This document shows, piece after piece, positions 1 through 7,843 of a stretch of 21,323 bases of DNA. Positions within the stretch are counted from its first letter, which is position 1, and every line of letters starts with the position of its first letter. The position numbers and the translations under genes are program-made. A model generated the notes under the pieces. The model was given only the letters and a program-made list of their open reading frames with translations, did not search any database and had not been told where the DNA came from. This DNA is from an uncultured Akkermansia sp. (GTDB lineage Bacteria > Verrucomicrobiota > Verrucomicrobiia > Verrucomicrobiales > Akkermansiaceae), in NCBI GenBank assembly GCA_900548895.1, contig URLZ01000038.1, positions 1-21,323 of the forward strand. The letters are read 5' to 3'.

Positions 1-36
1 ATATCGTGACGCCACTGGGGTAAATAACGGTTTCAA

Positions 37-63
37 CAAAACAGCTCGAGACCCCCTGTTTTG
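37..63. repeat. Inverted repeat upstream of the sulfatase gene
   Basis: An 8-bp perfect inverted repeat (CAAAACAG at 37-44 and CTGTTTTG at 56-63) encloses an 11-nt loop. It could be the weak terminator of a gene ending before the window, or an operator, because it abuts the -35 box of the sulfatase promoter. The stem is short and AT-rich, so its role is uncertain. Confidence 0.35.
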
Positions 64-66
64 GGC

Positions 67-95
67 TTGCAGGGGCGCGGCCTGTTCTGTAGAAT
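67..95 (+). promoter_or_regulatory. Sigma70-like promoter of the sulfatase gene, leaderless type
   Basis: TTGCAG (67-72) and TAGAAT (90-95) are separated by exactly 17 bp. Six bases separate the -10 box from the ATG at 102, so the expected +1 falls on the A of the start codon. No Shine-Dalgarno sequence is present. The arrangement matches that in front of aroB (5450-5478). The mapping is predicted from sequence only. Confidence 0.6.
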
Positions 96-101
96 GGGTG
101 C

Positions 102-1643
102 ATGGTACGATGGATCTCTCGGCTTCTGCCCGTTCTGAGCTCGGTGCTTCTGGCGGCGGAGATGCCTCAGCAGCCGTCGCCGGCAGCGTCGCCGGCGGAG
201 TCTTTGCCCGACAAGCCTCGGGCGGTGGTGATTTTTCTCGCGGATGACCTCGGGTACAATGATACGTCAGCCTATGGCTGCCGGGAGGTGCCTTGCCCTC
301 ATCTGAATCGACTGGCGCAGGAGGGGCTGCTCTTTACGGATGCGCACAGCACGACGTCGGTGTGTACGCCGTCGCGCTTTTCTCTGCTGACGGGCAAGTA
401 CGCATGGAGGCAGCGCGGCACGGGGGTTCTCGACGGCGATGCGAAGTTGATTTTGCCGACGAAGCAGGAGGCGATGACGCTGCCGGCGATGATGCAGCGC
501 GCGGGCTACCGCACGGGTGCCTTCGGCAAGTGGCATCTGGGGCTGGGGCGCGGCAAGGCGCCGACGAATTGGAATGCGCGCATTACCCCCGGGCCGCGCG
601 AGGTGGGTTTCGATGAGTCCTTCATCATGGCGGCGACGGCGGACCGCGTTCCCTGTGTCTATCTGCGCGACGGGGAGGTTGTGGGGCTGGATCCGGCGGA
701 TCCCATCGAGGTGAGCTACAAGCCGGGGTTCCGCTTCACGGAGGAGCAGACGGCGGAGACGCATCCCGAGCTGCTCAAGCCCTGGGGGCGCCCGGTCAAT
801 CAGCAGCACGCAGGCACGATTGTGGACGGGATTTCGCGCATCGGCCACATGCGCGGCGGTCGCGCGGCGCTGTGGAAGGATCAGGACTTGGCCGACACGA
901 TTACGGAGGAGGCGGTGCGCTTTATCCGCGAGAGCGCAGGCAAGCCGATTTTCCTCTATTTCTGCACGAATGACATTCACGTGCCGCGCGATCCGCACCG
1001 CCGATTCAAGGGCAAGAGTGCTCTGGGGATACGCGGTGATGTGACGGTGCAGATGGATGATTCGCTGGGGCGCATTCGCGCGGCGCTGGAGGAGGCGGGC
1101 TACGGCGATGACTGCCTGCTGATTTTCACGAGCGACAATGGGCCGGTGATCAATGACGGTTATCGCGATGGGTCGGATGAGGCTTGCCGCGCTCACCGGC
1201 CGGCGGCTCCTTTCTCGGGCGGCAAGTACGGGATTGAGGAGGGCGGCACGCGCGTGCCCTTCATTGTCTGGTGGCCGGGCAAGGTGGCGCCCGGGCGCTC
1301 GGCGGCGCTGATGAGTCAGATGGATCTCGGGCGCACGCTGGCGGCTCTGGTGGGTCAGGAGGTGCCCGAGGGCTCGATGCCCGACAGCGAGCAGCACCTC
1401 GGGGCTCTGCTGGGCCGCGAGGCGCAGGGGCGCCGCTTCCTGGTGGAGCAGGCGATGAGCAATCGCCTCGCGCTGCGCATGGGGCTGTATAAATATGTGG
1501 CGCCTTGGCGCGGGCAGCCGGAGCGCCTGTATCATCTCGGCGATGATGTGGCGGAGCGGCGCGATTTGGCGCCGACGCAGCCGGAGTTGCTGCAAGAGTG
1601 CCGCGAGCAGCTCAAGGCGATTCGCGACCGCAAGGGGAGCTGA
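102..1643 (+). CDS. Exported sulfatase (arylsulfatase family, Cys-type)
   Basis: This 513-residue protein belongs to the alkaline-phosphatase-like sulfatase family, which hydrolyses sulfate esters, often on polysaccharides or mucin glycans. Residues 1-20 look like a signal peptide (Arg at 3 and 7, hydrophobic stretch 8-19), suggesting export. Visible active-site elements are ADDLGYND with metal ligands D48 and D49; C88-T-P-S-R92, the C-x-P-S-R motif whose Cys is converted to formylglycine; GKWHLG (K143, H145); H293; TSDNGP (D345, N346); and K375 followed by EGGTRVP. The set is complete and the length is typical, so an active enzyme is expected. It needs a formylglycine-generating or anaerobic sulfatase-maturating enzyme, not encoded here. 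The gene is monocistronic, with its own promoter (67-95) and terminator (1662-1697). The ATG at 102 is chosen because the promoter is placed directly before it and the signal peptide begins there. The substrate cannot be deduced. Confidence 0.93.
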   Translation: MVRWISRLLPVLSSVLLAAEMPQQPSPAASPAESLPDKPRAVVIFLADDLGYNDTSAYGCREVPCPHLNRLAQEGLLFTDAHSTTSVCTPSRFSLLTGKYAWRQRGTGVLDGDAKLILPTKQEAMTLPAMMQRAGYRTGAFGKWHLGLGRGKAPTNWNARITPGPREVGFDESFIMAATADRVPCVYLRDGEVVGLDPADPIEVSYKPGFRFTEEQTAETHPELLKPWGRPVNQQHAGTIVDGISRIGHMRGGRAALWKDQDLADTITEEAVRFIRESAGKPIFLYFCTNDIHVPRDPHRRFKGKSALGIRGDVTVQMDDSLGRIRAALEEAGYGDDCLLIFTSDNGPVINDGYRDGSDEACRAHRPAAPFSGGKYGIEEGGTRVPFIVWWPGKVAPGRSAALMSQMDLGRTLAALVGQEVPEGSMPDSEQHLGALLGREAQGRRFLVEQAMSNRLALRMGLYKYVAPWRGQPERLYHLGDDVAERRDLAPTQPELLQECREQLKAIRDRKGS

Positions 1644-1661
1644 AAGCTCACGTGTGGGTGT

Positions 1662-1697
1662 CTCGGCGGCGACTCTACGGAGTTGCCGCCGAGTTTT
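1662..1697 (+). terminator. Intrinsic terminator of the sulfatase gene
   Basis: Arms at 1662-1675 and 1680-1693 pair over 14 positions with one G-T pair and a TACG tetraloop, followed by TTTT (1694-1697). It lies 18 nt after the sulfatase stop codon. Confidence 0.8.
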
Positions 1698-2025
1698 CCC
1701 GCCAAGGTCTCTCGGAGTTCTCGCAGAGGCCTCCGCTCTTTCCGGCAGGTCACTGCCTCGGAGATGCAGTTGAGGGTGCGCGGGGCGCAGATTCCCGCAG
1801 CGTTCCGTCAGGGGCTCGCTTGGGTTCGCCGCGGCTCCGTTCGCTTCGGTGGGCCCGTCTCGGGTGCTGCGAGGCTGCGTATGGCTCGGGCCGCGCAGCC
1901 CCACGCAGCAGTCCGCACCCCCTGCCGTGTCGCAGGCTCCGCACGCACCCACCCGCGAGCCCACCTGTTTGCTCATCCGTGTGTTCGTCTATTCACCCGC
2001 CGGAGCCGTGCGCGCGCCTCGGGCA
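1698..2025. other. Intergenic stretch without a recognisable gene
   Basis: About 330 bases between the sulfatase terminator and the prs terminator. Several open frames cross it, but their translations are rich in Arg, Ala and Pro, lack recognisable motifs, and look like products of GC-rich DNA. Short self-complementary segments occur (for example GGCTGCG near 1872 with CGCAGCC near 1894). I recognise no RNase P RNA, tmRNA, 6S RNA or tRNA signature. Confidence 0.5.
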
Positions 2026-2061
2026 CAAAAACGCCGCCTTCTCTCGCGGGAAGGCGGCGTT
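2026..2061 (-). terminator. Intrinsic terminator of prs
   Basis: The perfect 11-bp stem AACGCCGCCTT (2030-2040) with AAGGCGGCGTT (2051-2061) encloses a 10-nt loop. Read on the minus strand it runs into five T residues (A residues at 2027-2031 on the plus strand), placing it about 75 nt after the prs stop codon. In the plus direction the T-run is only two bases, so it works best for prs. Confidence 0.8.
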
Positions 2062-2134
2062 GCTTTGAAGGGTACGGGCGCAGGCGTCGGTGAGGCGGGC
2101 GGTGCCGTCTCACCCAACGGTTAGCGCGCGGGCA

Positions 2135-3064
2135 TCAGACCTCGAAGAGATGTGTGACGGAGGAGTTGTCGTGGATGCTGCGAATGGCCTGAGCGAAGAG
2201 CGGAGCGATGCTGACGGTGTCGACATGCTCACCCCATGCCATGGGCACGGAGTCGGAGCAGAGGAGGCGCTCGATCGGGCTGTTGCGCAGGCGCTCGCGG
2301 GCTTTGTCATTGAGCACGCCGTGGGAGACGCCGGCGAAGATGCGGGCGGCGCCGTGCTCCTTGAGGACGGCGGCGGCGGCGCAGAGGGTGCCGCCGGATT
2401 CGGTCATGTCGTCGACCATGAGCACGTCCTTGCCGGCGACGTCACCGATGACGGCGTGGGCGTCGACTTCCGTGGCGGAGAGGCGCTGCTTGGCGACGAT
2501 GGCAAGCTGGGTGCCGAGCAGGTTCGCATAGCTCTTGGCGTTCTTGACGCCGCCGATGTCCGGCGAGACGACGACGAGGTTGTTGAGGTCCTTCACGTAG
2601 TTCTCGCGCAGGTGGCGGATGAGCACGGGGACGGAGACGAGGTGGTCGACGGGGATTTCAAAGAAGCCCTGAATCTGGGCGGCGTGCAGGTCCATGGTGA
2701 GCACGCGGTTGACGCCGGCGGCGGTGAGCAGGTTGGCTACGAGCTTGGAGGTGATGGGGACTCTGGGCTTGTCTTTGCGGTCCTGGCGGGCGTAGCCGTA
2801 GAAGGGCATCACGGCGGTGATGCGGCTCGCGCTCGCACGGCGGACGGCGTCCACCATGACCAACAGCTCCATGAGGTTGTGGTTCGTCGGGGGGCAGGTC
2901 GGCTGGATGATGAAGACATCTTCGCCGCGGATGGACTCCTCAATCTGGACGAAGCTTTCGCCGTCCGGGAAGGTGTTGACCATGGCGTCGCAGAGCGGGA
3001 GGCCGAGTTCGTTGGCGATGCCCTGTGCCAGTTGGGGATGTGCAGTTCCGCTGATGATTTTCAT
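2135..3064 (-). CDS. prs: Ribose-phosphate pyrophosphokinase (PRPP synthetase)
   Basis: This enzyme makes phosphoribosyl pyrophosphate from ribose 5-phosphate and ATP in the cytoplasm, feeding purine, pyrimidine, NAD, His and Trp synthesis. From the ATG at 3064 the product is 309 residues, the usual length, and starts MKIISGTA, like family members. Motifs in order: NTFPDGE near residue 29; PTCPPTNHNLMELL near 55; FYGYARQDRK near 87, in the ATP-binding region; TMDLHAAQIQGFF near 123; SPDIGG near 157; and the PRPP-binding loop VDDMTESGGT near 206. The loop is normally DDxxDTGGT, so the E-S pair is a variant. An in-frame ATG at 3106 would add 14 residues (MSRIDG...), and neither start has a Shine-Dalgarno sequence. 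Family alignment favours 3064. The gene is divergent from the exosortase gene and ends in a strong terminator. Confidence 0.95.
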   Translation of the reverse strand: MKIISGTAHPQLAQGIANELGLPLCDAMVNTFPDGESFVQIEESIRGEDVFIIQPTCPPTNHNLMELLVMVDAVRRASASRITAVMPFYGYARQDRKDKPRVPITSKLVANLLTAAGVNRVLTMDLHAAQIQGFFEIPVDHLVSVPVLIRHLRENYVKDLNNLVVVSPDIGGVKNAKSYANLLGTQLAIVAKQRLSATEVDAHAVIGDVAGKDVLMVDDMTESGGTLCAAAAVLKEHGAARIFAGVSHGVLNDKARERLRNSPIERLLCSDSVPMAWGEHVDTVSIAPLFAQAIRSIHDNSSVTHLFEV

Positions 3065-3099
3065 ATGCTGTTGATGGGGGAAGTATGCGCCGTCTATTC

Positions 3100-3127
3100 T
3101 TGACATTTTGGAGAAAATAGCAATACT
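3100..3127 (+). promoter_or_regulatory. Candidate promoter of the exosortase gene
   Basis: A perfect TTGACA (3100-3105) is followed after 16 bp by AATACT (3122-3127), or after 17 bp by ATACTA. The predicted transcript would carry a leader of about 23 nt before the ATG at 3157, with no Shine-Dalgarno sequence. The -35 box lies over the alternative upstream start codon of prs (3106), which is a further reason to prefer the downstream prs start. Confidence 0.4.
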
Positions 3128-3156
3128 AAAAGCGCGCCGACGGCGATTTTTTTACC

Positions 3157-5082
3157 ATGGAACAAGCTCCCTCTCTCGTTAAAAAGCCTCTATTCCGTTT
3201 ACTGTCAGCTCAAAACATCGGTATTGCGGTTTATTTGCTGATTCTGCTGCTCTTTTTCTGGCTCTACCCGGCCTACGTGGAGGGGACGAAGGGGGCTTGC
3301 GCTTGGCTGCTCTCGGCCTGGAACAAGGAGAACGATTATGAGCATGGCGGGCTGGTGCCGGTCTTTGCGGCCTATCTCTTCCTTCACGCCTGGGGGACGC
3401 TGCCGAAGCGCTCGCCGGGCGGGAGTCCGGGGAGTCTGCACGGGCTCTGGGTGATTCTGCTCGGCGCGCTGCTCTGCATGGTGGCGGTGCGCTCGCAGCA
3501 GCCGCGCGTGGCTTGGGGGGCCCTGCCCTTTTTGCTCAGCGGGCTGATCTGGTGTGCGCTGGGGCGGCGGGCGGCGCTGCACTGCGCCTTCCCCTGTTTT
3601 TTCCTCTGGCTGGCGATTCCTCTGCCGGGCTTCCAGCAGGCGACGGTGGGCATGCAGCTGCTGGCGGCTGAGGGCTCTCACTGGCTGGCGGGGCTTTTCG
3701 GGGTGGAGACGGTGCTCGAGGGCACGAATGTGAGCTCGGTTTCCGGGCAGTGGGATTCCTTCAACATTGCGGGCGGGTGCTCGGGGATGCGCTCGCTGAT
3801 GGCGCTCATCATGATTTCGGCGGCCTGGGGCTATCTGGCCGAGGGGCTGAGTCTCTGGAAGCGTCTGCTGCTGGGGCTCTCCGCCATTCCGATTTCGATT
3901 GTGGCCAATGCCGTGCGCGTGGCGAGCATTTTCATCTGTGCGGAGTATATCAGCCCGGCTTTTGCGGGGCAGACTTGGCATGACTGGTCGGGGCTGCTGT
4001 TCTTTTTCCCGGCGAGTCTGGTGTGTCTGGTACTGCTGCACAGTTTGCTGGCCGGTGAGTGGCTCTGGCAGAACCGCCGCCGCGTGGTGAGAAGGCGCCA
4101 CGGCGAGGAGGGCGCTGAACAAGCCGGAGCGGCGGACGCCGCCATCGCGGGGGCAGCCGCGGGGATGCCGTCGGCGGAGCCGTCGAGCGCTGCCGAGGCC
4201 GAGGCGACGCCTGATGCCTCTGCTGAGCAGGAGGGCGGCGATGAGACGCCGGTCTGCGCAGAGCCGCTTGCCGCGGGGGCGAAGGGAGTAAATGGAGCTG
4301 ACGCAGCGGCTGCACCGAATGAAACGGGCAGCTGCATCGGCGAGGAAGTCTCCGGCACGGGCCGAGCCTCAAGTGGTTGGGCGGGGGTGCTGCGGGCTTT
4401 CTGCCCGGCGCTGCTGCTTGGCGGCGCGATTGTGCTGACTTGGCTGCTGCCCTTTGATGCAAAGATTCGCGAGTCGGCCATCAGCGGGCAGCTGCCGACG
4501 GGCTTTGAGCTCGACGGCTGGTACGGCACGCGCACGCAGGAGAGCGAGGAGGAGCGCGCCATCTTGGCGGCGGACACGCGCTTCAGCAAGGCGATCTATC
4601 AGCGCATCAATCCGATTACGGGGGAGCTGAGCCCCGGAGCGGTGCTGGTCTCGGTGATTTTCTCGGGCAACGACATGAACTCGTCGATTCATCGCCCGGA
4701 GCGCTGTCTGCCGGCGCAGGGGCACCTGAATTTGCGCAGCTCGAAGCGCGAGCTGAAGCTGGCGGACGGTCGTTCGGTGACCTTCACGCGGTTGACGTCG
4801 ACGACGATTCGCGGCGAGGGCGAGCAAAAGCAACGCCTCTGCCACGTGCACTACTACGTCTTCGTGGGGCACAGTCATGTCTGCGCCACGCACCTGCAGC
4901 GCACGCTGTTCGACATCGTGGATCGCATCACAAGGGGTGAGGTGCAGCGCTGGGCCTACTTCCAGGTCGGCAGCTCTTACCGCCCGGATGATCCGCAGGG
5001 CGAGCAGGAGGCGGACGCCCGCCTGCAGGGGCTGATTGAGGAGTTGCTGCCGCGGCTTCTGAAGAGCGAGCAGCTCCGCTGA
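3157..5082 (+). CDS. Exosortase fused to a C-terminal EpsI-like domain
   Basis: Exosortases are multi-pass membrane transpeptidases that process proteins carrying a C-terminal PEP-CTERM-type signal. EpsI-like (DUF3485-type) domains accompany exosortases in exopolysaccharide loci. This 641-residue protein has an N-terminal part (about 20-305) of roughly eight hydrophobic segments and the three exosortase active-site elements: C208 in GGCSG, R254 in NAVR, and H275 in WHDWSG. Residues about 318-405 form a low-complexity Ala/Glu/Gly/Ser linker. A further membrane segment (about 412-432) is followed by the EpsI-like domain, with HRPERC (512-517) and a later HVHYYVF segment. Fusion of the two parts is known for some exosortases, but the long linker is notable. 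It faces away from prs and is followed by about 400 nt without genes. No PEP-CTERM substrate is visible in the window. Confidence 0.9.
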   Translation: MEQAPSLVKKPLFRLLSAQNIGIAVYLLILLLFFWLYPAYVEGTKGACAWLLSAWNKENDYEHGGLVPVFAAYLFLHAWGTLPKRSPGGSPGSLHGLWVILLGALLCMVAVRSQQPRVAWGALPFLLSGLIWCALGRRAALHCAFPCFFLWLAIPLPGFQQATVGMQLLAAEGSHWLAGLFGVETVLEGTNVSSVSGQWDSFNIAGGCSGMRSLMALIMISAAWGYLAEGLSLWKRLLLGLSAIPISIVANAVRVASIFICAEYISPAFAGQTWHDWSGLLFFFPASLVCLVLLHSLLAGEWLWQNRRRVVRRRHGEEGAEQAGAADAAIAGAAAGMPSAEPSSAAEAEATPDASAEQEGGDETPVCAEPLAAGAKGVNGADAAAAPNETGSCIGEEVSGTGRASSGWAGVLRAFCPALLLGGAIVLTWLLPFDAKIRESAISGQLPTGFELDGWYGTRTQESEEERAILAADTRFSKAIYQRINPITGELSPGAVLVSVIFSGNDMNSSIHRPERCLPAQGHLNLRSSKRELKLADGRSVTFTRLTSTTIRGEGEQKQRLCHVHYYVFVGHSHVCATHLQRTLFDIVDRITRGEVQRWAYFQVGSSYRPDDPQGEQEADARLQGLIEELLPRLLKSEQLR

Positions 5083-5449
5083 GACGAGGGGCTCGAAGTC
5101 CCGAAATCACGAACCGCAGGACAGACGGACAGCCGCACGGACGGACGCCTCATTGCGAATCGCTGAACCGCAGCACGGCTGGACAACCCGAACATTCTGC
5201 CACCGAAACCTCGGAGTCTCGGGGCCCCGAGCTCGCCGCCGGACCCGAAATACGGCCCACTCAATCCGCAGGACGCAGGCGCGGAGAGGAGGACGAGGGA
5301 CGAACACCCGGGAGCCGAGGCGCCGCCCCCCCCCCGGAGCCGGGGCGCCGCAACGGAGGGATCGCAGCAGCGCCGGAGAGCGGCAAGGGGAGGCTCCGCG
5401 CTTAGGCGACAAGTCTCAGAGGGAGTGGAATTCATGGCAGAATAACGCC
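5083..5449. other. Gene-free intergenic stretch with short repeats
   Basis: About 370 bases between the exosortase stop codon and the aroB promoter with no convincing gene. It contains repeated ACGGAC-like units near 5120-5145, a 14-bp perfect palindrome (CTCGGGGCCCCGAG, 5218-5231), a C10 tract, and GGCGCC elements on both sides of that tract. No hairpin with a T-run is seen, so the exosortase terminator is not identified. Open frames on both strands are Arg/Pro/Gly-rich and look spurious. Confidence 0.5.
5326..5335. repeat. C10 homopolymer tract
   Basis: Ten consecutive C residues lie in the intergenic region upstream of aroB, about 115 bp before its -35 box. Tracts of this length are prone to slipped-strand mispairing and to sequencing error. 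No gene frame depends on it. Confidence 0.9.
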
Positions 5450-5478
5450 TTGATTCACTCGGGGGCAGTGTGTAGAAT
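5450..5478 (+). promoter_or_regulatory. Sigma70-like promoter of aroB, leaderless type
   Basis: TTGATT (5450-5455) and TAGAAT (5473-5478) are 17 bp apart. Six bases later comes the ATG at 5485, so +1 is predicted at the start codon. The -10 box, spacing and distance to the ATG are the same as for the sulfatase gene. Confidence 0.65.
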
Positions 5479-5484
5479 GCAGGC

Positions 5485-6594
5485 ATGCCTACCATTTCCC
5501 TGTCTCTCGGCGAGCGGTCGTATGATGTGCATGTGTCTAACGGGGCTCTGGATTCTGTCGGCTATCTCTGCGCGCGCCAGCGCATGCAGGGAAAGGCGGC
5601 CGTCATCACGGATTCGCAGGTCTGCCCGCTCTATGCGTCGCGGGTGCTGGCGAGTCTGGAGGATGCGGGGCTGACGTCGAGCCTGCATGTGTTTGAGGCC
5701 GGGGAGCAGAGCAAGAATCTGCACACGGTGGAGACGCTGGTTTCGGAGATGGTGGCGGAGGGGCATGATCGCTCGTCTTTCGTGGTGGCGCTCGGCGGCG
5801 GAGTGGTCGGCGACATGGCCGGCTTCATCGCGTCGATTTATTACCGCGGGATTCCCTTTGTGCAGGTGCCGACGACGGTGATGGCGCAGGTGGACAGCTC
5901 GGTGGGCGGCAAGACGGCGGTGGATTTGCCCTCAGGCAAAAACCTCGTCGGCTCGTTTTGCCAGCCCCGTTTCGTGGTGGCAGATCCGATCACGCTGACG
6001 TCGCTGCCGCCGCGCGTGATGCGCGAGGGTATGGCGGAGATGGTGAAGCATGCGGCGATTCGCAAGCCGCGCCTCTTGCAGGATTTGAGCCGCTTGGCGG
6101 ATGAGTTGCCCCTCGGCTTTACGCTGACGACGATTGAGGAGCTGCCGCGCATGATGGCGGATAATATCGAGATCAAGGCGCGCGTGGTGGAGGAGGATGA
6201 GCGTGAGACGCTCGGCGTGCGCGCCTTCCTGAACTTCGGGCACACGATTGGGCACGGGATTGAGGCGGCGGTGCCGCTGGGCAAGTTGCTGCACGGGGAG
6301 GCGGTGAGCCTCGGGATGCGTGCGGCGCTGTTTCTCTCGCGCCGCTATGCGGGGCTCTCGGCCTCGGAGGAGCAGGAGCTGCTCCGTGTGCTCAAGGCGC
6401 TGGAGCTGCCGCTGGTGCTGCCGCGGGATGTGCAGCCGGATCGCGTGATGGAGCTGGTGACCCACGACAAAAAGTTCGTGAGCGGGTCGGTGCGCTTCGT
6501 GCTGCTGCGCCGCTTGGGTCAGCCGGTTCTCTCACAGCAGGTGACGCCGGAGGATATGCGCGAGGCGCTTCAGTATCTGACGACTCCCTGCTGA
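5485..6594 (+). CDS. aroB: 3-dehydroquinate synthase
   Basis: This is the second step of the shikimate pathway, converting DAHP to 3-dehydroquinate with NAD+ and a divalent metal in the cytoplasm. The 369-residue length is normal. Motifs: the NAD-binding ALGGGVVGDMAGF (102-114); PTTVMAQVDSSVGGKTAVD (129-147), which shapes the active site; E185 in AEMVKHA, H253 in NFGHTIGHG and H270 in LLHGEAVS as the three metal ligands. All key residues are present. The ATG at 5485 directly follows the promoter. Two aminopeptidase genes follow in the same direction after 96 and 43 bp, so a polycistronic transcript ending at 8960-8996 is likely. No functional link between the shikimate step and peptide breakdown is evident. 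Confidence 0.97.
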   Translation: MPTISLSLGERSYDVHVSNGALDSVGYLCARQRMQGKAAVITDSQVCPLYASRVLASLEDAGLTSSLHVFEAGEQSKNLHTVETLVSEMVAEGHDRSSFVVALGGGVVGDMAGFIASIYYRGIPFVQVPTTVMAQVDSSVGGKTAVDLPSGKNLVGSFCQPRFVVADPITLTSLPPRVMREGMAEMVKHAAIRKPRLLQDLSRLADELPLGFTLTTIEELPRMMADNIEIKARVVEEDERETLGVRAFLNFGHTIGHGIEAAVPLGKLLHGEAVSLGMRAALFLSRRYAGLSASEEQELLRVLKALELPLVLPRDVQPDRVMELVTHDKKFVSGSVRFVLLRRLGQPVLSQQVTPEDMREALQYLTTPC

Positions 6595-6690
6595 GGCCGC
6601 TCGGGTGGCGGCGCTCTTCCCTGCGACACCCGCGACGGATTCCTTTCACGGAACTTTTCTCTGATTTTCGTTTTACCTGATTTTACGCAT

Positions 6691-7800
6691 ATGACAGACC
6701 CTCGCACAACGCAGTTGGCGCAGAGCCTGATTCGCCATTCCTGCCGTGTGCAGCCGGGCGAGCACGTTCTGCTGGAGATTATTGATGCACCTGATGAGAT
6801 TGCCATTGAGCTGATTCGCGCGGTGCGCGCGGCCGGCGGCTGCCCCCACGTGAACCTGCGCCACGCGCGCGTGACGAGCGAGATGTTCGCCGGGGCGACG
6901 GATGCTCAGTACGAGTCGATCGCCGGCTTTGAGCTGGCGGAGATGAAGGCGATGGACGCCTACATCGCTATACGCGGCGGCTACAACAGCTTTGAGCTCT
7001 CGGGGGTGCCGGCGGAGAAGATGAAGCTGGCGCAGAAACACCTGAGCGCGGTGCACAATCAGCGCGTCTGTCACACGAAGTGGTGCGTGCTGCGCTGGCC
7101 GAATCCGGCGATGGCGCAAGGGGCCGGGATGAGCACGGAGGCCTTCGAGGACTTTTATTTCCGCTGCTGCCTGGCGGACTACGACAAGCTGAAGGTGGCG
7201 ATGGATCGCCTCGCGGAGCGCATGATGCGCACGGATCGCGTGCAGATCAAGGGGCCGGGGACGGATCTGAGCTTCTCCATCAAGGGGATGCCGGCGATTT
7301 CCTGCGCCGGTGAGCTGAATATTCCGGACGGCGAGGTGTTCACGGCGCCGGTGCGCGATTCGGTCAACGGCACGATTCTCTACACGGCGCCGACGGTGTA
7401 TCAGGGGATTCCCTTCGACGGCATCCGCCTGACCTTCCGCGACGGCAAGATTGTGAAGGCCGAGTGCAACGGCGATTCGGCGGCTCTCAACAAGATTCTG
7501 GACACGGATGAGGGCTCGCGCTACATCGGCGAGTTCGCACTGGGGGTGAATCCCGAGGTGCTGCAGCCGATGCGCGACATTCTCTTCGACGAGAAGATTG
7601 CGGGCTCCTTCCACTTCACGCCCGGTCAGGCCTACGAGAACTGCGACAACGGCAACCGCTCGCAGGTGCACTGGGATCTCGTCTGCATCCAGCGCAAGGA
7701 CTACGGCGGCGGCGAGATGTACTTTGATGGCGAGCTGGTGCGCAAGGACGGTATCTTCACGGATCCGGAGCTGGCGATTCTCAACCCGGCGCAGCACTGA
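6691..7800 (+). CDS. M29-family metalloaminopeptidase (first of a tandem pair)
   Basis: A 369-residue protein related to the thermophilic/AmpS-type aminopeptidases (peptidase family M29), two-metal enzymes that remove N-terminal residues from peptides, normally in the cytoplasm. The expected metal ligands and catalytic residues are visible: E215 in IPDGEVFTAP, E281 in IGEFALGVNP, H308 in SFHF, Y315, and the HxD pair H327/D329 in VHWDLVC. No signal peptide is seen. It is highly similar along its whole length to the next gene, with identical length and identical stretches such as EAFEDFYFRCCLADY (151-165), pointing to tandem duplication. No Shine-Dalgarno sequence precedes the ATG; the preceding 40 nt are T-rich. 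It is probably transcribed from the aroB promoter, though a private promoter cannot be excluded. Confidence 0.92.
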   Translation: MTDPRTTQLAQSLIRHSCRVQPGEHVLLEIIDAPDEIAIELIRAVRAAGGCPHVNLRHARVTSEMFAGATDAQYESIAGFELAEMKAMDAYIAIRGGYNSFELSGVPAEKMKLAQKHLSAVHNQRVCHTKWCVLRWPNPAMAQGAGMSTEAFEDFYFRCCLADYDKLKVAMDRLAERMMRTDRVQIKGPGTDLSFSIKGMPAISCAGELNIPDGEVFTAPVRDSVNGTILYTAPTVYQGIPFDGIRLTFRDGKIVKAECNGDSAALNKILDTDEGSRYIGEFALGVNPEVLQPMRDILFDEKIAGSFHFTPGQAYENCDNGNRSQVHWDLVCIQRKDYGGGEMYFDGELVRKDGIFTDPELAILNPAQH

Positions 7801-7843
7801 GCGCCCGAGGGCTTTTTCTCAAACAAGGACGAATGATACGCTT

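Noticed and set aside
267..1976. Minus-strand open frame opposite the sulfatase gene and its terminator
   Set aside because: It is Arg/Ala-rich, crosses an intrinsic terminator of the real gene, and has no recognisable domain.
1598..2124. Several plus-strand small open frames after the sulfatase gene
   Set aside because: They overlap two terminators, have Arg/Pro/Ala-rich products, and no start signals like those of the real genes.
2090..3103. Plus-strand open frame of 337 codons opposite prs
   Set aside because: It is a shadow of prs with a repetitive Val/Asp/Gly/Glu translation and no family match.
3035..3106. Longer prs starting at the ATG at 3106
   Set aside because: It would add 14 residues not expected for the family and overlaps the TTGACA of the divergent promoter. 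It cannot be excluded entirely.
5153..5674. Plus-strand open frame of 173 codons before and into aroB
   Set aside because: It overlaps aroB in another frame, reads through the C10 tract, and has an Arg-rich composition without motifs.
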